Positions 7,534 to 16,469 of a DNA stretch of 41,832 bases are shown one piece after another (within the stretch, counting starts at the first letter, position 1; the number at the start of each line of letters is the position of its first letter). Below the pieces are notes generated by a model. That model saw only the letters and a program-made list of their open reading frames with translations, was not told the origin of the DNA and did no database searches. Origin of the DNA: a virus; the IMG/VR virus record IMGVR_UViG_3300033149_001144, positions 1-41,832 of that record, one strand, 5' to 3'. Made by a program: the position numbers and the translations under genes.

Positions 7534-9233
7534 TGAGTACTGGGGATATAGGCAGTATTATACATCGTATTGAGTACGATTCATCTAGAGGTGCTAATGC
7601 TACTGTCCTTAAATTAAGCGATGGCATAGTTGGTATATGGTACTCAGGTGAAGATAGCGATGGGTGGATTAAGACTTATCCAGTATCTGCTGACGGCTAT
7701 ATAGGAACTATGATTGACTCATGGGAGTTTGAGAGTGGTCAGGTCTACGCTGGATATGAGCATGACTTTGTAGTACCTGTGTCAGGCAATGTCTTTGCAG
7801 TTGCCTACAGACAAAGTGATGCCACGAAACTCTATATTAAAACAATGACTGTTGCTACTGATGGTACTATTACCAAATCTGCTATTGCAACTCAGTCATT
7901 CAGTATAGATGCTCTCTATAATAGCTCAATGGCTATTATAAAAAAGCCTGGTACTACTAAGTACATTGCATTCTGGTACATCACATCTCCTTATGATGGT
8001 CACATAGCAGTCATAAACATTGATGACGATGGTACTAATATATCGCTGGATGACTCTTGGGAGTTTGCTGCTCCTGGCATGACTCCCTCAATAGTACATG
8101 TTTCAGGTGATGTATTTGCAATTACTTATGGTGATGATACTAATAAGAAACTCCAAACTTTTGAAATAGCAGATGACGGCACCATCACTAAGTCATTTAT
8201 TGATACTGCTACCTGGGGCTCTGGCGGAACATTAGATGTTCAGGAAATCGTCCATGTATCTGGAAGTGTATATGCTGTATTCTCTAGCAACACAGATGAC
8301 CTCCGTACATTTAGTATAGCATCAGACGGCGCTATAACTGCAGTAGATACTGGTGTGTTTTTCACTTCCAACGCTGATAGGCTATGCCCAATTAGGTTTG
8401 TAGAGATTGGAGGAATTTCTTACTTTGTATATTCTCTTAGAACAACTGGATACAATGGATATGCAGTAACACTACCCATAACTACTTCGGGGACTATAGG
8501 TAGCCAGATAGACTACCAAACTATAAATTCTGGTAGCTTCCTAAATGGTAGTAAGCCAGTGGAAGTTCGCAAAAGGATATTTATATTCCCTTGGACAGAT
8601 ACGCCTGCTAATGATGGGCAGATTAGTACTGCTGATGTATCCTACCCTAGTGCTGTTTATCCTTCTAGCAGTATGGCTAGGGTCTCCTCTATCCGCCATA
8701 TCTGTCGTCCTGGCTTCTATCGTATGCAAGTCGGGCTTGGCGACTTGGGCTTTGACATTGATGTAGCAGAAACTGCAGTACACAAAGCGCTAGACACTGC
8801 TGATGAGCCAGATTACACCTATGAGCAGCAATATCTTATAGAGCAGGAGCGAATGCGTCAGCAGCAAAGACCTCCTGTACCACCTTACGAGCCAGGACCT
8901 TACTGGAAGGCAAAGAGACCAGCGCCTTCTACAGAGCCAGTTGCCTTTACACCTGCACCGTCTCCAGACGAGTTTCCAGCAAGTGCAAAGATAACTCGTC
9001 CTCAACCTCCATCACCTACTCCTGAAGTAACTCCCTCGTACACTTACGAACAACAGTACCTTATAGAGCAGGAGGAGCTAGTGCGGCGGCAGAGACGGGA
9101 GGTTGGCTACAAGGGCTTTATAGACTGGAGAAAGATAACTCCCTGGGTAGAGGAGAAAGGGGAGACCTTTACCAGTGAGGTTATGGAGAGGGTAAGGTCG
9201 TTTAGGGACTGGATAGGAGGTCTGTTTAAGTAA
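7533..9233 (+). CDS. Beta-propeller virion protein with proline-rich tail
   Basis: Residues 1-380 contain repeated units of about 55 residues with the pattern VSGxVxAVxY..., then LxTFxIxxDGxITKS, which suggests a multi-bladed beta-propeller. Residues 420-525 are a Pro/Gln/Glu-rich linker carrying two copies of YTYEQQYLIEQE (residues 428 and 503). The last 40 residues are an amphipathic helix-rich tail containing DWRKITPWVEEKG and FRDWIGGLFK. Such a protein could present a receptor-binding propeller on a flexible stalk; this is inference. The gene overlaps both neighbours by TAATG, so translation is probably coupled. Confidence 0.75.
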   Translation: MSTGDIGSIIHRIEYDSSRGANATVLKLSDGIVGIWYSGEDSDGWIKTYPVSADGYIGTMIDSWEFESGQVYAGYEHDFVVPVSGNVFAVAYRQSDATKLYIKTMTVATDGTITKSAIATQSFSIDALYNSSMAIIKKPGTTKYIAFWYITSPYDGHIAVINIDDDGTNISLDDSWEFAAPGMTPSIVHVSGDVFAITYGDDTNKKLQTFEIADDGTITKSFIDTATWGSGGTLDVQEIVHVSGSVYAVFSSNTDDLRTFSIASDGAITAVDTGVFFTSNADRLCPIRFVEIGGISYFVYSLRTTGYNGYAVTLPITTSGTIGSQIDYQTINSGSFLNGSKPVEVRKRIFIFPWTDTPANDGQISTADVSYPSAVYPSSSMARVSSIRHICRPGFYRMQVGLGDLGFDIDVAETAVHKALDTADEPDYTYEQQYLIEQERMRQQQRPPVPPYEPGPYWKAKRPAPSTEPVAFTPAPSPDEFPASAKITRPQPPSPTPEVTPSYTYEQQYLIEQEELVRRQRREVGYKGFIDWRKITPWVEEKGETFTSEVMERVRSFRDWIGGLFK

Positions 9234-11194
9234 TGCCAAAGATAAGACAAAGACATATATCAACAAGACCATCAGATGAGCCTATCCATACTAACCCAAC
9301 TGGCATGGACTTTGAAAAAAGGTCTATGCATATACCTGCTAGCTTTATCAAGGATGGTATGATAGATACTGTAGCTGCTAATAAGGTTATAGCCAGTATC
9401 CTGTCTGGAGCTACTTATGATGATGTTCAGGACTTCATGAACTTCTTCGGGAACAGAACATTTATATCTGGATGCACAATTACTCCCGTATCTCCCGCTG
9501 ACGGTACTGTGGATGTGGCTGCTGGTACTGCGTGGTGCAAGGAGTCTGACTCTGACACAGCAGTAGGTAGGTTCTTTGACTTTGCTGGTGAGTCTGCAAT
9601 AGAGCTAACAGATATGTCAGTGAATGTTCTTTATCTTGATTATAATGCTGGCTCTCCACAGATAGTGAAAGCTGATAGCGTATTAACTTATGGCTTCCAG
9701 CAAGACCATGTACTGCTTGGGGTAGTGTTTAGAGAAGGGAATGATACTCACATTCTACAGGCTGGTCATATAGGTATACAGGGCAGTAGCCGCTCTCACA
9801 TGATGAGAGTAGAGGAAGGAGCTAATAGGTCTAGTGGATTGATAACTACATCAGTAGGAACTCGCAATATTGCTGTAACTGCTGGTGTTATTCACCTTGG
9901 ACTTAATAGGGAAACTACTCCTCCTTACAGTACTCCTAACTCTGGAACTGCTGATGACACTGAGGCTTATAAACTGCATGATGCAGATGGTGGATTTGCT
10001 GAGACTGATGTAGGCAAGATAGTTCACAATACTACTGATGATACTTACACGGAAGTGGTAGCATATGTTGACAGTGGCGAGCTAACTCTTCGTGACGATA
10101 TATTTGTTAGTGGTGAGAACTATGACCTGGATATATTCACATACTGGTACTATGACGGAGACCTTGAAACTCCAGCATGGGTGGCAGTGAAGGGCTCTAC
10201 TGCTATTAGCAACTCTCAGTACAATGATGTGGATACTGGACTAGCAAATCTCACATCTAACAGGTACGGTGTTCACTGGGTCTTCATGGACTTTGACAGT
10301 CACATTCATGTTGTCTATGGACAGGGAGACTACACAGCAAATCAGGCTGAGCTTGTAGAGGTTCCTGGCTCACTACCGCCTATAGCTACAAGCTTTGCTG
10401 TCATAATAGCTAAGATTATCTGCCAGCAGGGGTCTGATACTCTAATCATCACATATCCTTGGGAACCTGTATTCAGGTCTTCACTAGCATCAGACCATGG
10501 AAGCCTGGGCGGACTGGCAGACGATGACCATACTCAGTACATAAAACACTCCCTAGCTACTGCAGCTAATGATTTCTTGGTAGCTTCAGGTTCTGGGACA
10601 TTTGTTAAGAAGACACTAGCAGAAGTTAAGACCATACTGGCGCTTGCAAGTGACTATATAGCAAAATCTCTAATGGATGCTAAGGGAGATATAATAGCAG
10701 CCAGCGGTGATAATACACCTGTCAGGGTTGCTGTAGGTGACGATGACAAAGTCCTGACTGCTGACTCTTCTGCTCCTGGTGGTGTTACTTGGGCTGACCC
10801 TATTCCTAAGGCTACTGACTGGAAAGGTAGCTTCAACTGGGATACGTCAGAATACACTACAGATGAGCAGGATATATCAGCTTTGTTCTCTACCAATCTG
10901 GCTGAGACAACTCGTAGGAAATACTCTGTCAAACTGGACCTGACAAGTGTAGAAGCAGATGGTAGTTTTGTATCCCTATATATTTCTGTTAAAGAAAAGA
11001 TAGACGGTACGAACTATAGAGCTATTGATAGAAAGCTAGTTGAAAAGGCTGACATCGCTGCGACTGCAGAGCCTGGGATTGTTATAGATATACCTGCTAC
11101 ATCTGAGAATATTCAGATTACAATGCAAATGACTATTGCTCTGGCAGATGATGCTACCATCTACTACGCTGTTGTGAAGGAGCATCTGGAATAA
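9233..11194 (+). CDS. Tail fibre protein
   Basis: A 653-residue protein with two motifs well known from phage tail fibres: HGSLGGLADDDHTQY near residue 420 and the AKGDIIAASGDNTPVRV ... KVLTADSSAPGGVTWAD segment near residues 480-520. The N-terminal part contains GCTITPVSPADGTVDVAAGTA, a common fibre-base pattern. The C-terminal domain (about 530-653) is beta-rich and may be the receptor-binding tip. The start is in TAATG overlap with the propeller gene and the stop overlaps the next ATG. Confidence 0.9.
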   Translation: MPKIRQRHISTRPSDEPIHTNPTGMDFEKRSMHIPASFIKDGMIDTVAANKVIASILSGATYDDVQDFMNFFGNRTFISGCTITPVSPADGTVDVAAGTAWCKESDSDTAVGRFFDFAGESAIELTDMSVNVLYLDYNAGSPQIVKADSVLTYGFQQDHVLLGVVFREGNDTHILQAGHIGIQGSSRSHMMRVEEGANRSSGLITTSVGTRNIAVTAGVIHLGLNRETTPPYSTPNSGTADDTEAYKLHDADGGFAETDVGKIVHNTTDDTYTEVVAYVDSGELTLRDDIFVSGENYDLDIFTYWYYDGDLETPAWVAVKGSTAISNSQYNDVDTGLANLTSNRYGVHWVFMDFDSHIHVVYGQGDYTANQAELVEVPGSLPPIATSFAVIIAKIICQQGSDTLIITYPWEPVFRSSLASDHGSLGGLADDDHTQYIKHSLATAANDFLVASGSGTFVKKTLAEVKTILALASDYIAKSLMDAKGDIIAASGDNTPVRVAVGDDDKVLTADSSAPGGVTWADPIPKATDWKGSFNWDTSEYTTDEQDISALFSTNLAETTRRKYSVKLDLTSVEADGSFVSLYISVKEKIDGTNYRAIDRKLVEKADIAATAEPGIVIDIPATSENIQITMQMTIALADDATIYYAVVKEHLE

Positions 11195-11772
11195 TGGCAA
11201 CCATAGTTGATAGTTATAGCGAATCCAATAAGGATACGCAAAGTACCGTAAGCAAAGTCCATCCGTCAAGTGAGATTTATGTCTCTGCTTTTGGTCAATC
11301 GTTTACTGGTGATGGTAAAAGGCTAGTTAGCTGCAAGTTTTATATCAAAAGGACATTAGGAACTCCAGGGAACTTGATTGCTCGTCTATATGCTCACTCG
11401 GGTACGTTTGGTACTAGCAGTGTACCTACAGGTACAGCCTTGGATAGTAGTAACTTAGTGGCTGCTAGTAGTATCAGTGACTCAATCTTTGAGTTGGTTA
11501 CGTTTGTAGGTTTTTCAGGTTACACCTTAGCTAACGGAACACACTATTGCATTGTCTTTGAAGCCTATGACGGTACTTGGGATACCAATAACTATGTTCA
11601 AGGCGGAAGGGATGGTAGTAGCCCAACACACGCTGGCAATTATTGTTACTGGCGTGAGAGCGGTTGGAACGCTCACGCTAGCGATGCTTGTTTCTATGTT
11701 TATGGGTCGGCACTCCCTAGTCCAGTGGCTGATGGAGACTTAATAGGAATTGGAGTAATAAGAAAAACGTAA
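11194..11772 (+). CDS. Carbohydrate-binding-like virion protein, 192 residues
   Basis: This protein reads as a single beta-sandwich: AFGQSFTGDGKRLVSCKFYIKR, then LIARLYAHSGTFG, then FSGYTLANGTHYCIVFEA and a final strand CFYVYGS. The order resembles the choice-of-anchor or CBM-like domains found in phage and bacterial surface proteins that bind sugars. It follows the tail fibre with a coupled start, so it may be an accessory adhesin of the tail. The exact family is uncertain. Confidence 0.65.
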   Translation: MATIVDSYSESNKDTQSTVSKVHPSSEIYVSAFGQSFTGDGKRLVSCKFYIKRTLGTPGNLIARLYAHSGTFGTSSVPTGTALDSSNLVAASSISDSIFELVTFVGFSGYTLANGTHYCIVFEAYDGTWDTNNYVQGGRDGSSPTHAGNYCYWRESGWNAHASDACFYVYGSALPSPVADGDLIGIGVIRKT

Positions 11773-11782
11773 GAGGTGCAAT

Positions 11783-11896
11783 ATGGCTAAGGGAATTCCT
11801 AAGAGAGATGGTAGTGGTAAAGGTATCAGAGCTAACAGAGGTAGGGGTGGTTGCGCCTCTACAAGGAAAACTGGCAGAGGAAGAAACAGGAGGTAA
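11783..11896 (+). CDS. 37-residue Gly/Arg-rich peptide
   Basis: A very short basic protein: it starts MAKGIPKRDGSGKGIRANR, continues GRGGC, and ends in Arg/Gly repeats. The arrangement (K/R)xDGxGxG...GRGxC recurs in small phage and bacterial proteins of unknown function. AGAGG lies 7 bases before the ATG and the reading frame ends 3 bases before the next start. With its high charge it might bind nucleic acid or pack with acidic proteins; that is a guess. Confidence 0.6.
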   Translation: MAKGIPKRDGSGKGIRANRGRGGCASTRKTGRGRNRR

Positions 11897-11899
11897 TTT

Positions 11900-13726
11900 A
11901 TGGGTAAGACAAGATTACAAATGCGCTCAGATCTGAGGCTAGACTTGAAGGATAGCGGAGCTCTGTGGTCAGACAATGAGCTAAATAGAAGCATTGAGAG
12001 GGCAGTAGCTGACTTCAACCGTTTCTTGCCAGATGAGAAAACATACGAATTATCCCTGCAGTTTGATGTAGATGATGAGTCAGTAACCTTCCCAGCAGCG
12101 GAGGATGATGACTTAATAGTAGACGATGCTGATATATCTGGTACTGATGATGGGGATACTCTAACCATAGCTGCTCAGCCAGATGTGCCTAGACCGCTGG
12201 TACTAACTATCACCGATGCTAGTGGTAACATAACTAACCTAAGTCTGATAGTCAAAGGCTCTGACAGAAACGGTAAGGCACTGGAGGAAGTGTTTCACTA
12301 CTACAAAGGACTAACATCTGTAACTGGCAAGGAGTACTTCAAAACTGTAAATGAAGTTAAGGTTGACCAGATAGATGGCAATACATCAGGTGAGAAGCTA
12401 AACCTTGGTACTGGGGCGTATACTGATACCTGGGTGTATCTAGCTAATGCTCCTATCAAAGATGGGAGTGAATCTGGTACTGATGCTGATAGTAACAGTC
12501 TAGTTCGCAATACTGATTACTATATAGACTACATATCTGGTGCGCTGAAGGCTATTGATAGTGCTAATATAGCTGCTGGAGAGAGTTGTACTTTCAGTTA
12601 TAAGAAGATGCAGATAGGCATAGACCTTAGCAGCTTACCTAGACTAATCAGAGTTCAACGGGTAGAGTATCCTGTGGGGTTAGTGCCTCAGAACTTCGTT
12701 ACAGGAGATACTTTTGGTAAGCATTTCTTCATAACTGGCATGGGAGAAGCGGAAGAGCAACAGCGAATGGCTGAGGCTGAGCATATTAGAGTCTACTACG
12801 ATGCTCAGCATGTATCTCCAAACGACTTCGCTCCTGGCACTATACCAGATTTCTTGGAGAATACAGTAGCTACTTTGGCAGGAGCCTACGCTCTATATAT
12901 CTATGCACTGAAGTCAGAGCATCAGGCTACTACAGACCTAGCATCTGCTATAACCTCCCTGTCATCTGCCAATGATGCTCACACTGCGCTGGGTACTGCT
13001 TTAGACAACCTGAAGAAGTATCTTGATAATAACTCTGACGCAGATGCAGCTGGGATACTGGCGGATATAACTACTGATGCTGCTGGTCTGAGAACTGCTA
13101 TGGTGGCTGCTGCTGATGCTCTTAATACTTATCTAGACTCAGTGGCTTCAGACCTTACTAATGCTGATGATGCTAGAGCAAACTATATGGGAGACACTGC
13201 TAACTACGTTGATGGTGATAGTGCTCCTGACATTAAGAAGTATCTAGACGATGGGGATGCCCATCTGAATACTGTAGCTGTTGGAGGTGAAGGTCAGGAT
13301 GTCCCCAGAGCGTACAGAGAATATGCTCAGACAACGAGAGATGCACTAGTGGCTGCTCACGAGGCTGATAGGCAATTCTACTATCAGAACGCTACTTCAA
13401 GAACTAATGCTGCTATGGTCTATGCTCAGGAAGCCGCTCAGAGGCTAAGCAATCTGCGAAGTTACATAGAGCAGGCAGCAGGCTACACAGGTATTGCTAA
13501 CACTTTTGCATCTGAAGCTGGGCATAGAGCTACTGATATAGTAACATATCTACAGCAAGCTAGTCAGTATGCAGCATCGGCTGCTACTGATATATCTCTG
13601 GCTGACAGGTTTAGAGCAGAGGCTGATGAACGGAGAAATGAAGTTTACAGTATCTGGAGAGACCGAAAACAGTATATAGGAGATTTCACTGCTGGGTCAG
13701 TGAGACAGATGCCATACTACAAGTAG
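11900..13726 (+). CDS. Adaptor-like N-terminus fused to a coiled-coil virion protein
   Basis: Residues 1-45 (TRLQMRSDLRLDL ... LWSDNELNRSIERAVADF) match the opening helices of phage head-tail adaptor proteins (gp6/tail-tubular-A type). A beta-rich region follows to about residue 260 (LIRVQRVEYPVG). Residues 305-600 are Ala/Asp/Thr-rich and strongly helical, expected to form long coiled coils. At 608 residues it is far longer than a usual adaptor, so it may be a fusion of an adaptor domain with a helical stalk. It lies late in the operon, away from the portal, which is unusual for an adaptor. GGAGG precedes the start by 6 bases. Confidence 0.65.
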   Translation: MGKTRLQMRSDLRLDLKDSGALWSDNELNRSIERAVADFNRFLPDEKTYELSLQFDVDDESVTFPAAEDDDLIVDDADISGTDDGDTLTIAAQPDVPRPLVLTITDASGNITNLSLIVKGSDRNGKALEEVFHYYKGLTSVTGKEYFKTVNEVKVDQIDGNTSGEKLNLGTGAYTDTWVYLANAPIKDGSESGTDADSNSLVRNTDYYIDYISGALKAIDSANIAAGESCTFSYKKMQIGIDLSSLPRLIRVQRVEYPVGLVPQNFVTGDTFGKHFFITGMGEAEEQQRMAEAEHIRVYYDAQHVSPNDFAPGTIPDFLENTVATLAGAYALYIYALKSEHQATTDLASAITSLSSANDAHTALGTALDNLKKYLDNNSDADAAGILADITTDAAGLRTAMVAAADALNTYLDSVASDLTNADDARANYMGDTANYVDGDSAPDIKKYLDDGDAHLNTVAVGGEGQDVPRAYREYAQTTRDALVAAHEADRQFYYQNATSRTNAAMVYAQEAAQRLSNLRSYIEQAAGYTGIANTFASEAGHRATDIVTYLQQASQYAASAATDISLADRFRAEADERRNEVYSIWRDRKQYIGDFTAGSVRQMPYYK

Positions 13727-13738
13727 GAGGGTTCAGTG

Positions 13739-14068
13739 ATGTCCTTAATGACTAACCCACCATTCTGGAATAGTGTGGAGGAGTATAGGAGGCACAATAT
13801 GTATAAGTATCCGTTCAGCTGGATAAAGCACAATAGAGATGTAGAAGGGGACTTTGGAGTCCGTATGCTTCTGCACATACCTGTCGGACTACTGATTGGT
13901 CTAACATTTCCTCTATCTATTCCTCTGGTCTGGCTGTTTGTTAGGTATGAGGAGAACGAGGACTTGCATACAAAGGATGAGGCTTGGAAAGATTACTTTG
14001 GTGCTATGGTAGGATGTGCTGCTGGAATTGTAGTATGTGCTACATCTGCACTTATAGCGCTATTCTAG
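13739..14068 (+). CDS. Two-segment membrane protein, holin candidate
   Basis: The start is taken at the ATG at 13739, 7 bases after AGGAGGG; a GTG immediately upstream is also possible. The 109-residue protein has a basic/aromatic N-terminus (FSWIKHNRDVEGDFG), a membrane segment around LLHIPVGLLIGLTFPLSIPL, a charged loop (RYEENEDLHTKDEAWKDYFG) and a second membrane segment AMVGCAAGIVVCATSALIAL at the C-terminus. It is the last right-going gene. Position and topology make it a holin candidate, but no endolysin is adjacent. Confidence 0.6.
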   Translation: MSLMTNPPFWNSVEEYRRHNMYKYPFSWIKHNRDVEGDFGVRMLLHIPVGLLIGLTFPLSIPLVWLFVRYEENEDLHTKDEAWKDYFGAMVGCAAGIVVCATSALIALF

Positions 14069-14140
14069 CCTGCCCATTCGTGGCAGGGCACCTCCTTATA
14101 GGGCGGAGGGCTGACTAGTTGCCGAGTCGGCTCTCTGCCC
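14069..14140. terminator. Hairpins between convergent operons
   Basis: Two hairpins separate the right-going and left-going operons. The first pairs 14069-14074 with 14082-14087 (CCTGCC/GGCAGG). The second is a 16-bp stem with three G-T positions, 14101-14116 against 14125-14140, with an 8-base loop. Neither has a clear U-tract, but the location and stability suggest a two-way terminator or an RNA 3'-end barrier. Confidence 0.65.
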
Positions 14141-14147
14141 GTTACTG

Positions 14148-15806
14148 TCACTCCCATCGTAGTGTAACCTTTACTTCAAATGGAATGCGAAATCCTGCTA
14201 TCGTCTCCAGCTCTTCAACTGGTAGCTCTACATCTCCATCAAAACTCAGACTATCATGTACTGATGCTGCCATTACTGGAGGACCTAAGCCTTTGTGCTG
14301 GCAGATTATAATAGCCCTCTTCATTATCTCTCCATCACTGCCCAGTATGGGATAGTTAACTGCCTTCCTCTTCATTCCATCAGTATTGAGGTGTCCCCAG
14401 CGGTCAAACTCTTCGGGCAAGTGAATCCTTCTACCGAATAGTGTGGGCTCTGCCCAGCCTGACTTAATACCTGCCCTCTGCACTGTCTGAATCCAATCCG
14501 ATGCGCCCTGAAATGTTCTAAACCACCTGTCCAATAGCTTGCTGCAAAAGTCCCTATCCCTAATCTTTGCCTGCTCTGATATGGTCTTGGCAGTAGCACC
14601 ATAGCATATGGCATAGTTTATGGTTTTGGCTAAGTGCCTAGTTATTCCCATTTGTTCAGCTGTGTACTGGTGAATATCTCCCCCATAATCACCATCATTA
14701 TATATTCTGTCCATAGCTCTATCGCCACTTACATGACATAGTATCCTGAGGTGTTCTTGACTGAAATCCCCAGTTGTGAAGCAACCATTATCGGGTAGGA
14801 ATATGTGTCTACATTCTGGTGGTATGTTCTGGATGTTTCTGTTCCTGCTATTTAACCTCCCGACAACTGTATCCAAGTAGTACTCTGTATAAAACCTGTC
14901 ATCCCCTGCTATAGGACTTATGTATGTACTGAGCAACTTGGACTTATGCCGCCAGCCTAGCACTGCAGCTGCCATAGGGTCATCAAGGAATTCTAAGTCA
15001 GTTTCTCTGGTAGACAGCTGCTTCTTACTCCTGGTCATGGGAAGGAAGTTGCCCCTCTTACCTAGTATGTACCCTATCTGCTGTGGACTCCCTGGCTTCT
15101 CAATTCCGTATTGCTCTAGCTGTCTGCGATAAAACTCTACCTCATCCTCTAGCTTAGCCTCTAGGTCTGCCCTAGCCTTTTGGTCTATTGCTAGTCCTCT
15201 CATACTAAGGTCTATCAATATAGGTATGACCTCCATTTCTACCTTGAAGTAATCAGGGAACTGACTATCCATCTTAGGCTTATAGTCAAGGTATAGTGCA
15301 AAAGCTGCCTTAGCATCTTGCTGACACTTATTAGCAACCTCCATAGCTGGGGCGTCTAGCATATTCTTTACTTTTAGCCTTTGCATAAAGGACTTAGCGT
15401 CCTCGGCTATCATCCCAACTTCTGGTGCTAGCATGCTCAGTGCAGTTAGCTCCCTGCCTAGTAATCTGGCTGCTGTGTTAGTATCAAATATATTGCTACG
15501 GTCAAAGCCTGCTATGTGAGGTATTATTGGTAGGACTGATAAGTCAAACAGGGCATAGTGGGCTATCTTACACACCTGGGGGTTGAAGAGTAGAGGCTTT
15601 AGCAGCTCTAGCTCTCTTGGTGGCTCAGGGTAGACTTGGAAGTAGAATGCCTCATGAGGTGAGAAGGCTATAGCAAATCCTAGAGGCATACGCTCTGTCA
15701 CGGTGGGAGTTTCAACATCTATGCTAATAGCCTCTGGCGGATTATCAAGGAAGTACTGGAAGCGCTCCTTAGGATTACCAGTGCCATAGTAGTAAACAGA
15801 ACTCAT
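14148..15806 (-). CDS. Family A DNA polymerase with 3'-5' exonuclease
   Basis: Replicative polymerase of the Pol I family, 552 residues, without a 5'-3' nuclease domain. The proofreading domain (about 20-190) shows Exo I with D30 and E32, Exo II near HYALFD (85-88) and an Exo III-like QQDA (163-165). The polymerase domain contains SRNRNIQNIP (320-329), motif A DFSQEHLR (347-354), motif B R390xxxK394xxxY398 ... YG and motif C VHD (516-518). Three positions are unusual: His352 where E. coli has the sugar-gate Glu710, Tyr398 at the Phe762 position as in T7, and Ser519 in place of the Glu after the catalytic Asp. The start overlaps the previous stop (ATGA). It is the last gene of the left-going operon. 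Confidence 0.95.
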   Translation of the reverse strand: MSSVYYYGTGNPKERFQYFLDNPPEAISIDVETPTVTERMPLGFAIAFSPHEAFYFQVYPEPPRELELLKPLLFNPQVCKIAHYALFDLSVLPIIPHIAGFDRSNIFDTNTAARLLGRELTALSMLAPEVGMIAEDAKSFMQRLKVKNMLDAPAMEVANKCQQDAKAAFALYLDYKPKMDSQFPDYFKVEMEVIPILIDLSMRGLAIDQKARADLEAKLEDEVEFYRRQLEQYGIEKPGSPQQIGYILGKRGNFLPMTRSKKQLSTRETDLEFLDDPMAAAVLGWRHKSKLLSTYISPIAGDDRFYTEYYLDTVVGRLNSRNRNIQNIPPECRHIFLPDNGCFTTGDFSQEHLRILCHVSGDRAMDRIYNDGDYGGDIHQYTAEQMGITRHLAKTINYAICYGATAKTISEQAKIRDRDFCSKLLDRWFRTFQGASDWIQTVQRAGIKSGWAEPTLFGRRIHLPEEFDRWGHLNTDGMKRKAVNYPILGSDGEIMKRAIIICQHKGLGPPVMAASVHDSLSFDGDVELPVEELETIAGFRIPFEVKVTLRWE

Positions 15807-15925
15807 AGTACGGTCACTTTCAGTTCATCTTCTATCATCTCAACATATGCTCTTGGGCAGGTAGCTCTGGCAGAAATGTCCTTAGCTATCTGCATGAAGT
15901 ATACGTTCCAATCTGGTCTATTCAT
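15803..15925 (-). CDS. 40-residue stub resembling the N-terminus of dCMP deaminase
   Basis: The frame starts at ATG 15925, 7 bases after AAGGAGG, and its TGA overlaps the polymerase ATG. Residues 1-27 (MNRPDWNVYFMQIAK followed by DISARATCPRAYV) follow the opening of ComEB/dCMP deaminases, normally RPxWDEYFMxIAKxxAxRSTCxRxxVG. The zinc-binding HAE and PCxxC motifs are absent because the protein ends after 40 residues, so it cannot deaminate. It could be a decayed gene kept for translational coupling to the polymerase, or a small protein with a new role. The intact ribosome binding site and overlap argue that it is translated. Confidence 0.75.
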   Translation of the reverse strand: MNRPDWNVYFMQIAKDISARATCPRAYVEMIEDELKVTVL

Positions 15926-16325
15926 TGAAGTTACCTCCTTGCTTTAATAACTCTCCTTTAATATCTGGAGGTATCCATCCATCAGGTTTCATTACTTTTC
16001 CGTCTGGTCTGGTATAGCCTCCTTTGAACTTAGCCATGTTTGTCTTATGGACCTCATTCCATATAGGTCTGATATCTATGCCATAAGCTATTGCTGTGCC
16101 TATTAAGACCACTATGGAATCTACTATGCCATCTGCTATCTTGACTAGGTTCTCTTCTTCGTACTGTGATTCAAACATGGCTGGTAGTAGTTCCTCGTTC
16201 ACCTCTTCTCTAATAAGCTTATCTCTAAGTTTATATGTGTGTTCGCTTACTTGGTGGGGTGTACTAACTGTGGGCATCTGTCCAGCCATATTGTGAAAAT
16301 CTAATATGTCTTGATACCAGTCCAT
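15918..16325 (-). CDS. MazG-like nucleotide pyrophosphohydrolase
   Basis: An all-alpha NTP pyrophosphohydrolase-like protein of 135 residues. The metal-binding pattern is visible as REEVNEELLPA (about residues 34-44) and KIADGIVDSIVVLIGTA (about 62-78), the EExxE and (E/D)xxD halves of the MazG/phosphoribosyl-ATP pyrophosphatase fold. The ending HKTNMAKFKGG ... DGKVMKPDGW is typical of phage members. It probably hydrolyses nucleoside triphosphates, adjusting the nucleotide pool next to the polymerase. Two ATGs lie in tandem; the second (16325) has the better 5-base spacing from AGGAGG. The stop overlaps the deaminase-like stub. Confidence 0.85.
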   Translation of the reverse strand: MDWYQDILDFHNMAGQMPTVSTPHQVSEHTYKLRDKLIREEVNEELLPAMFESQYEEENLVKIADGIVDSIVVLIGTAIAYGIDIRPIWNEVHKTNMAKFKGGYTRPDGKVMKPDGWIPPDIKGELLKQGGNFNE

Positions 16326-16462
16326 CATAACCTCCTTAAATAATTTGTTCTTATAACAGGAATACCATCATATGTTCCTACGAAGTTGCTACCATACCTC
16401 CATGTGAAGTACCTAATTATGAAAGGTCTAGTGTACTTATTAAGTGCTAGTGTGCTGACCAA
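16325..16462 (-). CDS. Possible 45-residue protein between methyltransferase and MazG-like genes
   Basis: A frame from TTG 16462 to a TGA that overlaps the start of the MazG-like gene (TGATG). The ending reads GSNFVGTYDGIPVIRTNYLRR, which looks like coding sequence. No ATG or convincing ribosome binding site is seen, and the frame is open further upstream into the methyltransferase gene. It may be a short coupled gene; the start is uncertain. Confidence 0.35.
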   Translation of the reverse strand: MVSTLALNKYTRPFIIRYFTWRYGSNFVGTYDGIPVIRTNYLRRL

Positions 16463-16469
16463 TTTATTT

